Shown here in pieces: positions 55,062 through 63,950 of a stretch of DNA of 64,000 nt. The stretch lies in NCBI GenBank assembly GCA_019163175.1, contig JAFLKN010000008.1:109858-173857 (forward strand), in the 5' to 3' direction. The position numbers and the translations under genes are program-made. Within the stretch, counting starts at the first letter, position 1. Each line of letters starts with the position of its first letter. The DNA comes from Prolixibacteraceae bacterium. GTDB lineage: Bacteria > Bacteroidota > Bacteroidia > Bacteroidales > Prolixibacteraceae. The notes beneath the pieces were generated by a model. That model was not told where the DNA came from. It did no database searches and saw only the letters and a program-made list of their open reading frames with translations.

Positions 55062-55619
55062 TCAGATTTTAGGTATAGCATGAAGAATGAAGTCTACACG
55101 ATTTTTTAGCGGTAATAAAGGTAATTCAATTACCTGATAATTCAAGTCAGTATAAGTGGCCAAAACTGCCTGATGAATTTTCACAGCTTCATCAAAAGAT
55201 TCAGTCCGGATAGGATCATTTTCAAATATTTCGGACCATGGCGGTGTTACAAAAACCTGTGGTGCATAGCGATAAATTCGGGAGCTTTCGAGCAAAATTT
55301 CTGGCGTACCGAAACCTTTGTAGCGGGAAAAAGCTAACTGATCTGGTATTCCGCGGTCAGCAAAAGCAAATGAATTCCCGGGAACGGAATCGAAAAAAGC
55401 AATCCGCCGCTTTAAAACTTCCTGCTGAAACAATTTTGGATTTTTCCAGGGAAGTATGTTACCTCCTGATTCTTGCTGAGATTGAATCAAATCGCGGGCG
55501 AACTCGCCAGAGCATAAATATCCCAATTTGCGGAGATCATTAATCAGCTCAGTTTTGCCAAATCCGGGGCCACCGGTAATAATATAGATTTGCTTTTGTT
55601 GAATCATTTTCAATTTCAA
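55062..55619 (-). CDS. Small P-loop NTPase (AAA_28-like)
   Basis: 185 residues, cytosolic. Walker A is ITGGPGFGKTELI near residue 15; a FAFADRGIPDQLAF segment plays the Walker-B/DRG role, as in the ATP/GTP-binding AAA_28 and kinase-like families. An Arg/Gln-rich lid region precedes it. The family's role is not settled (possible nucleotide or small-molecule kinase). Upstream of and probably cotranscribed with the SGNH hydrolase. Confidence 0.7.
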   Translation of the reverse strand: MKLKMIQQKQIYIITGGPGFGKTELINDLRKLGYLCSGEFARDLIQSQQESGGNILPWKNPKLFQQEVLKRRIAFFDSVPGNSFAFADRGIPDQLAFSRYKGFGTPEILLESSRIYRYAPQVFVTPPWSEIFENDPIRTESFDEAVKIHQAVLATYTDLNYQVIELPLLPLKNRVDFILHAIPKI

Positions 55620-55769
55620 TTTTATAAAACTACAGAATATTCACTCGAATAACTTCCTGAAAACCATCATTTATTAAATTTTCATTAACAATCACCAACA
55701 CAGCAATTGATTTTCAGACAATTAGATACTTAGTCATGTTTAAAGAAAGTAGCGATTAAAATAAAAATA

Positions 55770-55836
55770 TACATTTGCAGCACTAACCGTGTCCGTACAC
55801 GGTTTTTAAAATTCAAATTCCGTGTCCGCACACGGA
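55770..55836 (+). promoter_or_regulatory. uxaB promoter with two palindromic operator-like sites
   Basis: A -7 box TACATTTG (55770-55777) is followed by two near-identical palindromes, CCGTGTCCGTACACGG (55787-55802) and TCCGTGTCCGCACACGGA (55819-55836). Their centres are 33 bases apart, about three helical turns. Sites this close downstream of the predicted transcription start would suit repression, as with LacI/GntR-type regulators. No regulator gene is adjacent. Confidence 0.55.
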
Positions 55837-55915
55837 TCAATTTTAAAGCAGAACAAAATGAAACGAGTCATGAAGAAACATCCTTGCACAAGAGGGAAAC
55901 GATAATGGCGAGTTC

Positions 55916-55935
55916 CCTGTCTGCCGACAGGCAGG
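55916..55935. repeat. REP-like palindrome
   Basis: CCTGTC (55916-55921), TGCC, GACAGG (55926-55931), extended by CAGG. Short GC-rich palindromes like this recur between genes in many Bacteroidota. It lies in the uxaB leader, 33 bases before the start codon. Confidence 0.4.
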
Positions 55936-55967
55936 CACCTGGCAAATAAAAAATAAATTATACACAG

Positions 55968-57446
55968 ATGAAATTAAATCGTAAAACAGCAACTCAGACG
56001 AAAGTTTATCCAACACGAGTTCTTCAATTTGGTGAAGGTAATTTTCTACGTGCCTTTACCGACTGGATTCTAGACAAAATGAATAAGGACATTGACTTCA
56101 ATACCGGGATTGATGTGGTTCAGCCTCTGCCTAATGGAATGGCGGAAATGTTGAATGATCAGGATGGATTGTATCATGTGTATCTCAAAGGGATTAAAAA
56201 TGGTCAACCGGTAAAGGAATATTCGCTGATTGATTGTATTAATGTGGGTATCAATCCATATACCGAATTCGAAAAATACGAGCAATCGTACCTGAATCCT
56301 GCTCTTCGTTTTGTATTCTCGAATACGACAGAAGCCGGTATCACAATGGACGAAACCGACTCGCTGGACATGCAGCCGCAAAAATCTTTTCCGGGGAAAG
56401 TGGCTTCATTACTTTACAAGCGGTACCAAGCATTTGATGGTGCAAGCGACAAAGGCCTGATCTTTTTTGCCTGTGAACTGATCGACAAAAACGGTGATAC
56501 ACTCAAGAAATTTGTGCTTCAACATGCTAAAAACTGGAAACTTGGTGACGAATTTATCAACTGGGTAAATCAGTCATGCGCTTTCTGCAACACGCTGGTT
56601 GACCGCATCGTTCCCGGATTTCCAAAGGATGAAATAAAAGAAATCCACAAAGAAATTGGCTTTGAAGACAATCTGGTTGTGGTGGGCGAATACTTCCACT
56701 TCTGGGTAATCGAAGCTCCGGAATGGGTTCAAAAGGAATTTCCGGCTGAGAAAGCTGGGCTGGATGTTAAATTCGTGAAAGATATGACCCGCTTCCGCGA
56801 ACAAAAAGTACAGGTTCTGAATGGTTGCCATACCGGAAGTTATGCGGTTTCGTACCTAAGTGGACTTGAAACGGTGCGCGAAGCTTTCGAAAATCTGGAA
56901 GTTGGAAATTTTATGAAAGAACTGGTTTACGATGAGGTATTACCGGTTTTGGATGGCACTGAAAAGGAACTTCAGTCGTTTGCGCATAAAATTCTGGAAC
57001 GTTTCCGGAATCCATATATCCGTCACCTTTGGCAAAGTATTGCGCTGAATGCAATGTCGAAATGGGAAACCCGCAACTTACCAAGTTTGCTCAATTATTA
57101 TGAAACCCATCAGATGTTACCGCAAAAACTCGTATTTTCACTGGCAGCTATGATTGCCTATTTCAAAGGTGAAGCTGATGGAGTAAGCTACCAAATACAG
57201 GACGACCAGTGGATTCTGGATTTTTACAAGCAAGCCTGGACTGAATGCGATGGACGTCCAATATCAATTCAGAAATTAGTCGAAAAAGTGTTGAGCCTCG
57301 AAAAGATTTGGAAACGCAACCTGAACGATGTTCCTAACCTGACCATCTCGGTAACTTGTTACCTATTTTTAATTGAACAGGTTGGTATGAAAAAAGCTGT
57401 AAAAGCTGTGCTGAGCGAAAATAACCCATTGATGAAGATTGGGTAA
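55968..57446 (+). CDS. uxaB: Tagaturonate reductase (altronate oxidoreductase)
   Basis: 492 residues, cytosolic, of the mannitol/altronate dehydrogenase family. The Rossmann start reads TRVLQFGEGNFLRAFTDWILDKMN; FKDEIKEIH/EAPEW... and VLNGCHTGSYAVSYLSGLETV are UxaB landmarks, the Lys/Asn/His of that region forming the active site. It reduces D-tagaturonate to D-altronate with NADH in the isomerase (Ashwell) pathway of galacturonate. The first gene behind the operator pair, followed 171 bases later by uxaA. UxaC (isomerase) and the KDG kinase/aldolase are not in the window. Confidence 0.92.
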   Translation: MKLNRKTATQTKVYPTRVLQFGEGNFLRAFTDWILDKMNKDIDFNTGIDVVQPLPNGMAEMLNDQDGLYHVYLKGIKNGQPVKEYSLIDCINVGINPYTEFEKYEQSYLNPALRFVFSNTTEAGITMDETDSLDMQPQKSFPGKVASLLYKRYQAFDGASDKGLIFFACELIDKNGDTLKKFVLQHAKNWKLGDEFINWVNQSCAFCNTLVDRIVPGFPKDEIKEIHKEIGFEDNLVVVGEYFHFWVIEAPEWVQKEFPAEKAGLDVKFVKDMTRFREQKVQVLNGCHTGSYAVSYLSGLETVREAFENLEVGNFMKELVYDEVLPVLDGTEKELQSFAHKILERFRNPYIRHLWQSIALNAMSKWETRNLPSLLNYYETHQMLPQKLVFSLAAMIAYFKGEADGVSYQIQDDQWILDFYKQAWTECDGRPISIQKLVEKVLSLEKIWKRNLNDVPNLTISVTCYLFLIEQVGMKKAVKAVLSENNPLMKIG

Positions 57447-57511
57447 AGCAGGTAGACCGGAGACGGAAGACCGAAATACCGCCCCCTATGTAGCTTGTTT
57501 CCAGAGTGGTG

Positions 57512-57612
57512 TGTTTCCTGAGTAGTGAAGCGTATCGAAGGAAAGCCAGTCGAAGGAAAGCGTATCGAAGGGAGCCCAATCTTGAAATTTGGAACTTGAA
57601 ACCTGGAACTTA
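57512..57612. repeat. Short tandem and REP-like repeats between uxaB and uxaA
   Basis: Three copies of a 15-base unit of the form GTATCGAAGGAAAGC (57533-57577, the second and third imperfect), followed by GGAACTTGAAACCTGGAAC-type repeats. Both motifs are typical intergenic repeats of Bacteroidota. They lie within the uxaBA transcript. Confidence 0.5.
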
Positions 57613-57617
57613 AGTAT

Positions 57618-59105
57618 ATGTCAAAATTTATAAAACTCAACCCGAACGATAATGTCGCGGTTTGTCTGGAAACCGGACAAAATGGAGAAACTGTAACTGT
57701 TGAAAACCACCAATTGATATTGGTTGACGATATACCCGTTGGGCATAAAGTTGCTTTGCAAGCGATTGCTGTCGATGCTGATGTTATCAAATACGGAGCT
57801 CCGATTGGTCACGCCATAGCTCCTATAGAAATTGGGAATCATGTCCATACGCACAACCTGAAAACGAATTTATCGGGAACAATTACCTATTCGTTTAACC
57901 AAAAACTGAACGAGATAAGGTATGCAAAACGCGACCTGACTTTCAATGGCTACAAACGCAGCAATGGAAAATCCGGAATCCGCAACGAAATTTGGGTTGT
58001 GCCAACGGTAGGTTGTGTAAACGGACAGGCACAGCAAATCATCAATCGTTTTCAGAAAGAAGTAAATCCTGAAAATGTGGATGCCATTGAGGTTTTCAAG
58101 CACAATTACGGCTGTTCTCAGCTGGGAGACGACCACGTGAACACACAAAAAGCATTGGCACAAATCATCAATCATCCCAATGCCGGAGGAGTTTTGGTGC
58201 TTGGGTTAGGCTGCGAAAACAACCAGATTTCGCACCTGAAAAAATTCATTGGCGATTACGATGCCGACCGAATCAAATTTTTGGTGGCTCAGGAAGTGGA
58301 AGATGAAATTGAAGCGGGAGTTGAAATCCTGAAAGAGATTTATGCAAAAATGAAAACCGATCGTCGCGAAGCCATTTCACTTTCCGAATTAAAAGTTGGA
58401 CTGAAATGCGGCGGTTCGGATGGTTTCTCAGGAATTACAGCCAATCCGCTGGTAGGTGTATTCTCCGATTTCCTGATTGCTCAGGGTGGAACAACCGTTC
58501 TGACCGAAGTTCCGGAAATGTTTGGCGCCGAAACCATTTTGATGGCCCGCGCCAAAGATCAGGCAACGTTTGATAAAACAGTGAGCCTGATCAACGATTT
58601 CAAAGATTATTACATGCAGCATAATTTGCCGGTGTACGAAAATCCATCGCCGGGAAATAAAGATGGTGGCATCTCAACCTTGGAAGATAAATCGCTGGGC
58701 TGTACCCAAAAAGGCGGTTCAGCAACCGTGGTTGACGTGCTGAAATACGCGGAACCCATCACGACCAAAGGTCTGAATTTATTGTCGGCTCCCGGAAACG
58801 ATTTGGTTGCCTCATCAGCATTGGGTTTTAGCGGTTGTCAACTGGTGCTGTTTACCACCGGACGCGGAACTCCGTTCGGCAGTTTCGTACCCACCATGAA
58901 AATTTCGACCAACTCGGCTTTGTTCAATAAAAAGAAAAACTGGATTGATTTTAATGCCGGACAATTGCTCGAAGGCAAAACAATGGACGAGTTGCTCGAA
59001 GAGTTTACCCAATATATAATTGAAGTTTCGGGTGGCAAAAAACTGCGCCACGAAGACAGTGGTTTTAAGGAAATAGCTATTTTCAAAACCGGAGTAACGC
59101 TGTAA
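57618..59105 (+). CDS. uxaA: Altronate dehydratase
   Basis: 495 residues with an N-terminal SAF domain (about 1-90; DNVAVCLETGQNGETV) and the UxaA/GarD-type catalytic domain (NEIWVVPTVGCVNGQAQQI, FKHNYGCSQLGDDH, GLKCGGSDGFSGITANPLVG, FTTGRGTPFGSFVPTMKISTNS). It converts D-altronate to 2-keto-3-deoxygluconate, following UxaB. The conserved Cys/His positions for the metal are present. It ends in the large bidirectional hairpin at 59108-59165. Confidence 0.92.
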   Translation: MSKFIKLNPNDNVAVCLETGQNGETVTVENHQLILVDDIPVGHKVALQAIAVDADVIKYGAPIGHAIAPIEIGNHVHTHNLKTNLSGTITYSFNQKLNEIRYAKRDLTFNGYKRSNGKSGIRNEIWVVPTVGCVNGQAQQIINRFQKEVNPENVDAIEVFKHNYGCSQLGDDHVNTQKALAQIINHPNAGGVLVLGLGCENNQISHLKKFIGDYDADRIKFLVAQEVEDEIEAGVEILKEIYAKMKTDRREAISLSELKVGLKCGGSDGFSGITANPLVGVFSDFLIAQGGTTVLTEVPEMFGAETILMARAKDQATFDKTVSLINDFKDYYMQHNLPVYENPSPGNKDGGISTLEDKSLGCTQKGGSATVVDVLKYAEPITTKGLNLLSAPGNDLVASSALGFSGCQLVLFTTGRGTPFGSFVPTMKISTNSALFNKKKNWIDFNAGQLLEGKTMDELLEEFTQYIIEVSGGKKLRHEDSGFKEIAIFKTGVTL

Positions 59106-59107
59106 CG

Positions 59108-59165
59108 AGTTCCAAGTTCCAAATTCCAAGTTTAAGGTTCGACTTGGAATTTGGAATTTGGAACT
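59108..59165. terminator. Bidirectional hairpin between uxaA and the epimerase gene
   Basis: Two 23-base arms (59108-59130 and 59143-59165) pair with a single G-T mismatch around a 12-base loop. Each arm consists of three copies of a TTCCAAR unit. It starts three bases after the uxaA stop and overlaps the stop of the convergent epimerase gene. Confidence 0.7.
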
Positions 59166-60345
59166 ATCTAGCCATAACTTCCAGACACATGCGGCTGTTG
59201 TGATACGGGCATTTCCAGAAGCCGGCCTTGTCGCCATTTGTGTTGGCAACTCCTTCGTCCGAAATACTCCAGAACCACTCCCCTCCTGCCCGGTCTATCA
59301 CGTTTTCGGAAATATATTTCCAGCATTTTAAAGCTTTGTCAAGCCATTGCTGATTTCCAGTCAATTCATATGCATTTAGGAATCCAACTACAGCTTCAGA
59401 CTGAACCCACCAATGCCGGTCGGTTTCCAAATGGCCTTTGTCGGTTTCATAAACTATACTGCCATCAGGCTGCAATCCATCACATGACGCTTCCGCAATT
59501 TTGATACAGATTTTCTGGACCTGAGCCAACAAATCCTTATCACCCAACACCCGCGCAGCCTCATCAATCAGCCACGAGGCTTCAATATCGTGACCATAGG
59601 AAACGATGGTTGATTTTGATGTCCAACATTCGTCGAAAAACAAATCCAGATGGTTGGTAGCGGGGTTCACAATCTTTTTAATAAAAATCAGGATCAGATT
59701 GCGTAATTGCCTTGCTAATCCATCATCTTTCCACACTCGATAAAGATTGGTATAGGCTTCCAGGATATGCAAATGGGTATTCATGGTTTTCTTTTCATTC
59801 TCATCTTTTTCGCTCAGGCGTAAATCTTCAAGCAGAACCCAATCACGGCTATAAGCTTCAAAATAGCCATTCAATTCAGGATCGAAACTGTACTTTTCGA
59901 TGATCCGGAAGAGTTCGATAGCTGTTTGAAGGCTAGATTGGTCGCCTGATGCGCGGTAATGTTCGGTAAAAGCGTAAATGAAAAAAGCCTGCGAATAAAT
60001 CTGTTTCTTGGTATCAACCGGTTTCCCATCGAATGAAATCGTCCAATAGGTTCCAGCAAAGCTGGCATCAAAAAAATGATTCAGAATATAAGCTTTGGCG
60101 CGGTTAGCCATTTCAAGATAAAGGGGATTCTTATCCTGAAGATAAGCCGATGAAAAACTCCAGAGGATGCGTGCATTGAGGATTCCACCCTTATCGGCCG
60201 CAGGGATCAACTGCCCGTTGCCTTTAATTTGGCCATAAAAACCGCCTTGCTCATCGTCCTTCATTTTTCCCATCCAGAAAGCAAGAATATTATTCGTCAA
60301 CTCTTCTTTAACTTGCTGTTTGAGTTCAGTAAGAATGTCTTTCAT
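59164..60345 (-). CDS. AGE-family epimerase (cellobiose/mannobiose 2-epimerase)
   Basis: 393 residues, cytosolic, (alpha/alpha)6-barrel of the N-acylglucosamine 2-epimerase family. NRAKAYILNHFFDASFAGTYWTISFDGKPVD, YGHDIEASWLIDEAARVL, DRHWWVQSEAVVGFLNAYEL and WKCPYHNSRMCLEVMAR place the catalytic His residues as in cellobiose 2-epimerases. Next to a GH130 phosphorylase and a sugar transporter, the likely reaction is beta-1,4-mannobiose to mannosyl-glucose, as known for the same trio in Bacteroides fragilis. Assignment of substrate rests on context. Confidence 0.9.
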   Translation of the reverse strand: MKDILTELKQQVKEELTNNILAFWMGKMKDDEQGGFYGQIKGNGQLIPAADKGGILNARILWSFSSAYLQDKNPLYLEMANRAKAYILNHFFDASFAGTYWTISFDGKPVDTKKQIYSQAFFIYAFTEHYRASGDQSSLQTAIELFRIIEKYSFDPELNGYFEAYSRDWVLLEDLRLSEKDENEKKTMNTHLHILEAYTNLYRVWKDDGLARQLRNLILIFIKKIVNPATNHLDLFFDECWTSKSTIVSYGHDIEASWLIDEAARVLGDKDLLAQVQKICIKIAEASCDGLQPDGSIVYETDKGHLETDRHWWVQSEAVVGFLNAYELTGNQQWLDKALKCWKYISENVIDRAGGEWFWSISDEGVANTNGDKAGFWKCPYHNSRMCLEVMAR

Positions 60346-60367
60346 CAGTTTATATTTTATTTAATCC

Positions 60368-60426
60368 CATAGGCACATAGTGCACATAGTTTTTATCTCT
60401 TTTTCTATGTATTCTATGAGCCTATG
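60368..60426. repeat. Imperfect inverted repeat with CATAG units
   Basis: 22-base arms, 60368-60389 and 60405-60426; the left arm is CATAG-NN iterated three times and the right its complement. It lies between the transporter stop (60454) and the epimerase start (60345) and may act as a transcript end or stabiliser. Confidence 0.5.
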
Positions 60427-60453
60427 AAGTTAAAAGATTAGTTCAGTTCCGGT

Positions 60454-61881
60454 TTATTTGGAAGTATTCCTTTTCAATTCAAGCTGCTCCGAATTTTCCC
60501 TGACTTTTTTATCCGAAAGCGGGTAGAACATCATTCCTAAAACTGCAAGTCCACAACACACCGCAGGAATCAAACTAATCATGATCCGTTCGCCGAAAAT
60601 GGTTTCAGCGCTTTGTTGTGATGCATCAGGCATATAATGATATACTGCGAGAATCCATCCGCTCATGGCCGATCCAAAAGCCCAGCCCAGTTTTTGAGAC
60701 ATTGAAGATGATGAAAATATCAGCCCTGTTGCACGTCGCCCGGTCAGTAATTCCTGATGATCGACAATGTCGGCAAACATGGACCATAACAATGGCAGCA
60801 CATATCCGGCGAAAATTGAAATCAGGAATTGGAAAATCAGTATCACCGTAATGTTGTTCGGGATAAAGTAGAACCCGATGCTTAAAATTCCGGCAATCAG
60901 AATGGCTATCATGTATGTTCTTTTTTTACCGTATTTTCTGGAGATAGCAGGTGCCGCCATCACCCCAATAAGGTTTGCAGCCTGTCCAACCAGGAAGTAA
61001 ATTGTAGTCATGTCCCAGCTTGTTCCCGGCATTTTATAGGTATTTTGAACGTAATCCCTGAAAAAGTAGATGGCAACACTGTCACGTACAGCATTGAAAA
61101 GCAATGCTGCCAATCCTGTTGCAACCAAAATCCACCAGGGAGCATTTTGAAACAATTCTTTTAAATCCTGCTTGATCGAAACATTTTCTTCGCTTTCGAT
61201 TTGAGTAACACGTTCTTTGGTCCAACTGAAGCATAGTAAAAAAAGAATCACACAGATGCTGCCAATTCCGGCAACCCCCATTACCCAGCCTATTGGGGAG
61301 GTGCTAATTGAATCGACAGCAGTTTTAGCCTGCCAGGCGCCTCCGGCATCGAATGTCTCAGCAAAAAAGTCGATCATCGGCTGAAGCAACATAAATGTCA
61401 CAAAACTCCCAATGAAAGCAAACGACATGCGGTAGGAAGAAAGTGAATTTCGTTCTGTCGGATCAGAAGATATGGCTCCAAGTAACGAGGCATATGGCAC
61501 GTTGATCATCGAATACACGATCATCATCAGCGAATAGGTAATATAGGCATAAACTAATTTACCGGTTTGACCGAAATCAGGAGCAAAGAATGTGATGGCT
61601 CCCATAACTGCAAATGGAATGGCAAACCACAATAAATATGGCCTGTATTTTCCATAGCGGCTCTTGGTACGGTCGCTGATAATTCCGACAAAAACATCGA
61701 AGAACGAATCCCACAAACGTGCAACCAGAAACATAGTGCCGGCTGCAGCAGCAGTAATACCAAGTACATCGGTATAAAAAAACAAGGAATACATTCCGAA
61801 AATCTTCCAGAACATGGATGAAGCAGCATCGCCGAATCCATAACCGATTTTCTCTTTCAGGCTGATTTTTTCAATAGTCAT
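60454..61881 (-). CDS. GPH-family (MelB-like) sugar:cation symporter
   Basis: 475 residues with twelve predicted transmembrane helices. Family signatures: GYGFGDAASSMFWKIFGMYSLFFYTDVLG at the start, RTKSRYGKYRPYLLW in loop 2-3, and MFADIVDHQELLTGRRATGLIFS in the second half. GPH carriers import di- and trisaccharides with Na+ or H+. Between the epimerase and GH130 genes it is the likely importer of beta-mannobiose or a related disaccharide across the inner membrane. Confidence 0.9.
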   Translation of the reverse strand: MTIEKISLKEKIGYGFGDAASSMFWKIFGMYSLFFYTDVLGITAAAAGTMFLVARLWDSFFDVFVGIISDRTKSRYGKYRPYLLWFAIPFAVMGAITFFAPDFGQTGKLVYAYITYSLMMIVYSMINVPYASLLGAISSDPTERNSLSSYRMSFAFIGSFVTFMLLQPMIDFFAETFDAGGAWQAKTAVDSISTSPIGWVMGVAGIGSICVILFLLCFSWTKERVTQIESEENVSIKQDLKELFQNAPWWILVATGLAALLFNAVRDSVAIYFFRDYVQNTYKMPGTSWDMTTIYFLVGQAANLIGVMAAPAISRKYGKKRTYMIAILIAGILSIGFYFIPNNITVILIFQFLISIFAGYVLPLLWSMFADIVDHQELLTGRRATGLIFSSSSMSQKLGWAFGSAMSGWILAVYHYMPDASQQSAETIFGERIMISLIPAVCCGLAVLGMMFYPLSDKKVRENSEQLELKRNTSK

Positions 61882-61925
61882 AGTATAAGTTTGATTTTAG
61901 TTAGGTTTTCAATTATATCGTTACA

Positions 61926-61979
61926 GGTTACGGGTTCCATGTTACGGGTAAAAACCCCGAAACACGTAACCCGCAACTC
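61926..61979. repeat. Long imperfect hairpin with GTTACGGGT units
   Basis: Left arm holds two copies of GTTACGGGT-like sequence (61928-61950), right arm the imperfect complement (61955-61978). It occupies the gap between the GH130 stop (61984) and the transporter start. Confidence 0.4.
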
Positions 61980-61983
61980 GGAT

Positions 61984-63165
61984 CTATTTCTTCCCAAGAA
62001 TTTCCAGATTTTTTGCAATCTGTTTTTTCAATGTTTCGACCGAGGTTGCTGAACGATATCCGTCGGCAGGCGAATTCAGACAATAATCAACCAATTTATC
62101 AACGGTTGAAGTGGCTACGTGCATGCGGGTATCAGAGGATGCATAATAGAGGAATACGGTTCCATCTTCGTCGGCGATCCAGCCATTGGTGAAAAGTACA
62201 TTTGATACATCGCCAATACGTTCTTCGCCAATCGGTCCCATCAAATGACCGGCAGGTTCGGCAATCAATTTTGACGGATCTTCTAATGAAGTCATGTATA
62301 AATAAATAGTATAGCGCAATCCGGCAGCACAACCACGAACACCGTGTGCCAGGTGTAACCAGCCTTTATCTGTTTTAATCGGGTGCGGACCTTCACCGTT
62401 TTTCACCTCTTTAATGGTATGATAATACCTGAAATTGATGATTTTTTCTTCTTTCACTTCGGCATTGGTCATGTCATCAATCAGTGCCCAGCCGATTCCT
62501 CCACCACTTCCGGCATCAATAAATCCATCCTGAGGGCGGGTATATAAAGCATATTTTCCGTCGACAAACTCGTTATGCAAAACCACATTGCGTTGCTGAC
62601 TTTTGGTTTTCAAATCAGGAAGACGCTCCCAGGTTAGCAAGTCTTTGGTACGCACGATTCCTGCCGCAGCAACTGCTGACGACAAATCGCCCGGAGCAGC
62701 ATTCGGATCTTTGCGCTCAGAGCAGAAAACACCGTAAATCCAGCCGTCTTCGTGAGCCGTTAAACGCATATCATACACATTGGTGTCCGGAATTTCAGTT
62801 TCAGGAATGGTAACCGGAAAATCCCAGAAGCGGAAATTATCGATTCCGTTCGGGCTTTCAGCTATGGCAAAAAACGATTTGCGGTCAACTCCCTCAACAC
62901 GAACAACCAGAATGTATTTACCGTTCCATTTTATGGCTCCCGAATTCATGGTAGCATTGATTCCAATGCGCTCCATCAGGTACGGATTTGTATTTTTATC
63001 CAGATCGTAACGCCAGATCACCGGTGCATGGGCTCCTGTCAAAATCGGGTTTTTATAACGGTCGAAAATTCCATTACCATTTTTAACCTTTTTATTCCTG
63101 GCCGACAGCAATTCTTCGTGCTTTTCGAGCAGTTTATGTACCTTCTTTTTGAAATTTGATTTCAT
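61984..63165 (-). CDS. GH130 4-O-beta-D-mannosyl-D-glucose phosphorylase
   Basis: 393 residues, cytosolic, five-bladed propeller. [63 protein letters not shown] (general acid Asp), [27 protein letters not shown] and [30 protein letters not shown] match GH130_1, which phosphorolyses mannosyl-glucose to mannose 1-phosphate and glucose. First gene of the three-gene unit; the epimerase supplies its substrate. Followed by the long hairpin. Confidence 0.92.
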   Translation of the reverse strand: MKSNFKKKVHKLLEKHEELLSARNKKVKNGNGIFDRYKNPILTGAHAPVIWRYDLDKNTNPYLMERIGINATMNSGAIKWNGKYILVVRVEGVDRKSFFAIAESPNGIDNFRFWDFPVTIPETEIPDTNVYDMRLTAHEDGWIYGVFCSERKDPNAAPGDLSSAVAAAGIVRTKDLLTWERLPDLKTKSQQRNVVLHNEFVDGKYALYTRPQDGFIDAGSGGGIGWALIDDMTNAEVKEEKIINFRYYHTIKEVKNGEGPHPIKTDKGWLHLAHGVRGCAAGLRYTIYLYMTSLEDPSKLIAEPAGHLMGPIGEERIGDVSNVLFTNGWIADEDGTVFLYYASSDTRMHVATSTVDKLVDYCLNSPADGYRSATSVETLKKQIAKNLEILGKK

Positions 63166-63560
63166 CGTATATATTTTTTATGTCTGTATCCGCTTGAATA
63201 TTTCTATGACCCCAAACTCTGGGAAGTGTAAGGTAGAATTCACACCTGACTATACTTCAACAAAATAAAGCTAAAACAAATCGATTGCTTAATACTATTC
63301 AAATAAAATATGATATTATTCCGTCATTTTACTGGTATAAAACAAAGATATTTTTATTTCCGTTTATAAAATAAAAAACAGTCATAAATACAAAATCAAA
63401 AAAAGAAGCTAATCAAATCATTGTTTTTCAGCATTAAAGAAATCACTCAGAATTAGAGTATTTATTCCTATCGCAGTAATCCTGAAGTTTAAAAGTAAAA
63501 CATGAATAAATACTATTTATACTAATCAAAGGCAATTTTTCGCAATCAAAAGGAAGGAAT
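63166..63560. other. AT-rich gap upstream of GH130
   Basis: About 395 bases with no gene. It should hold the GH130 promoter; no confident TAnnTTTG/-33 pair was recognised. Confidence 0.5.
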
Positions 63561-63604
63561 ATGTATAAAAACAAAAGAAGCACCAGTTTCCTGATGCTTC
63601 TTTT
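63561..63604 (-). terminator. Terminator of the tRNA operon
   Basis: On the minus strand, 14-base arms (63591-63604 against 63573-63586, two non-Watson-Crick positions) around GAAA, then TGTTTTTAT. It follows the 3' end of tRNA-Gly. Confidence 0.85.
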
Positions 63605-63605
63605 G

Positions 63606-63678
63606 AGCGGGAGACGAGATTCAAACTCGCGACCCTTAGCTTGGAAGGCTAATGCTCTATCAGCTGAGCTACTCCCGC
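63606..63678 (-). tRNA. tRNA-Gly (anticodon TCC)
   Basis: Acceptor GCGGGAG/CTCCCGC, D arm with GCTCAGC, anticodon loop CTTCCAA giving TCC, and T arm GAGTTTGAATCTC. 73 bases, intact, no CCA encoded. Third gene of a tRNA operon on the minus strand. Confidence 0.95.
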
Positions 63679-63761
63679 GATTGTTAAGATTAGAATTTCG
63701 AATCTTGAAGGTCAGAATTATTCTGAAATTCGCCATTCTACCATTCCAATATTCCTGTTTG

Positions 63762-63844
63762 TGGGGAGAGCAGGATTCGAACCTACGAAGACGTACGTCA
63801 TCTGAGTTACAGTCAGACCCAGTTGGCCACTTTGGTATCTCCCC
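63762..63844 (-). tRNA. tRNA-Tyr (anticodon GTA)
   Basis: Acceptor GGGGAGA/TCTCCCC, anticodon loop CTGTAAC giving GTA, a long variable arm (GATGACGTACGTC) as expected for a class II tRNA, and T loop GTTCGAATC. 83 bases including the discriminator. Confidence 0.95.
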
Positions 63845-63950
63845 GAAACAATATTAGAACTTTGATTATTAGAGTATTAGAATCTAAATTGGAATGAAGG
63901 CGTATTTTGAGTCTAACCTTCAAGATTCTAATCTTCTAATCTTCCTAATG

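Noticed and set aside
55858..55905. 15-codon frame (MKRVMKKHPCTRGKR) in the uxaB leader
   Set aside because: Too short, no ribosome binding site, no run of regulatory codons; a leader peptide cannot be supported.
57512..57612. Short tandem repeats that could suggest a CRISPR remnant
   Set aside because: Units are only 15 bases, directly adjacent without spacers, and no cas gene is nearby; they look like common intergenic repeats.
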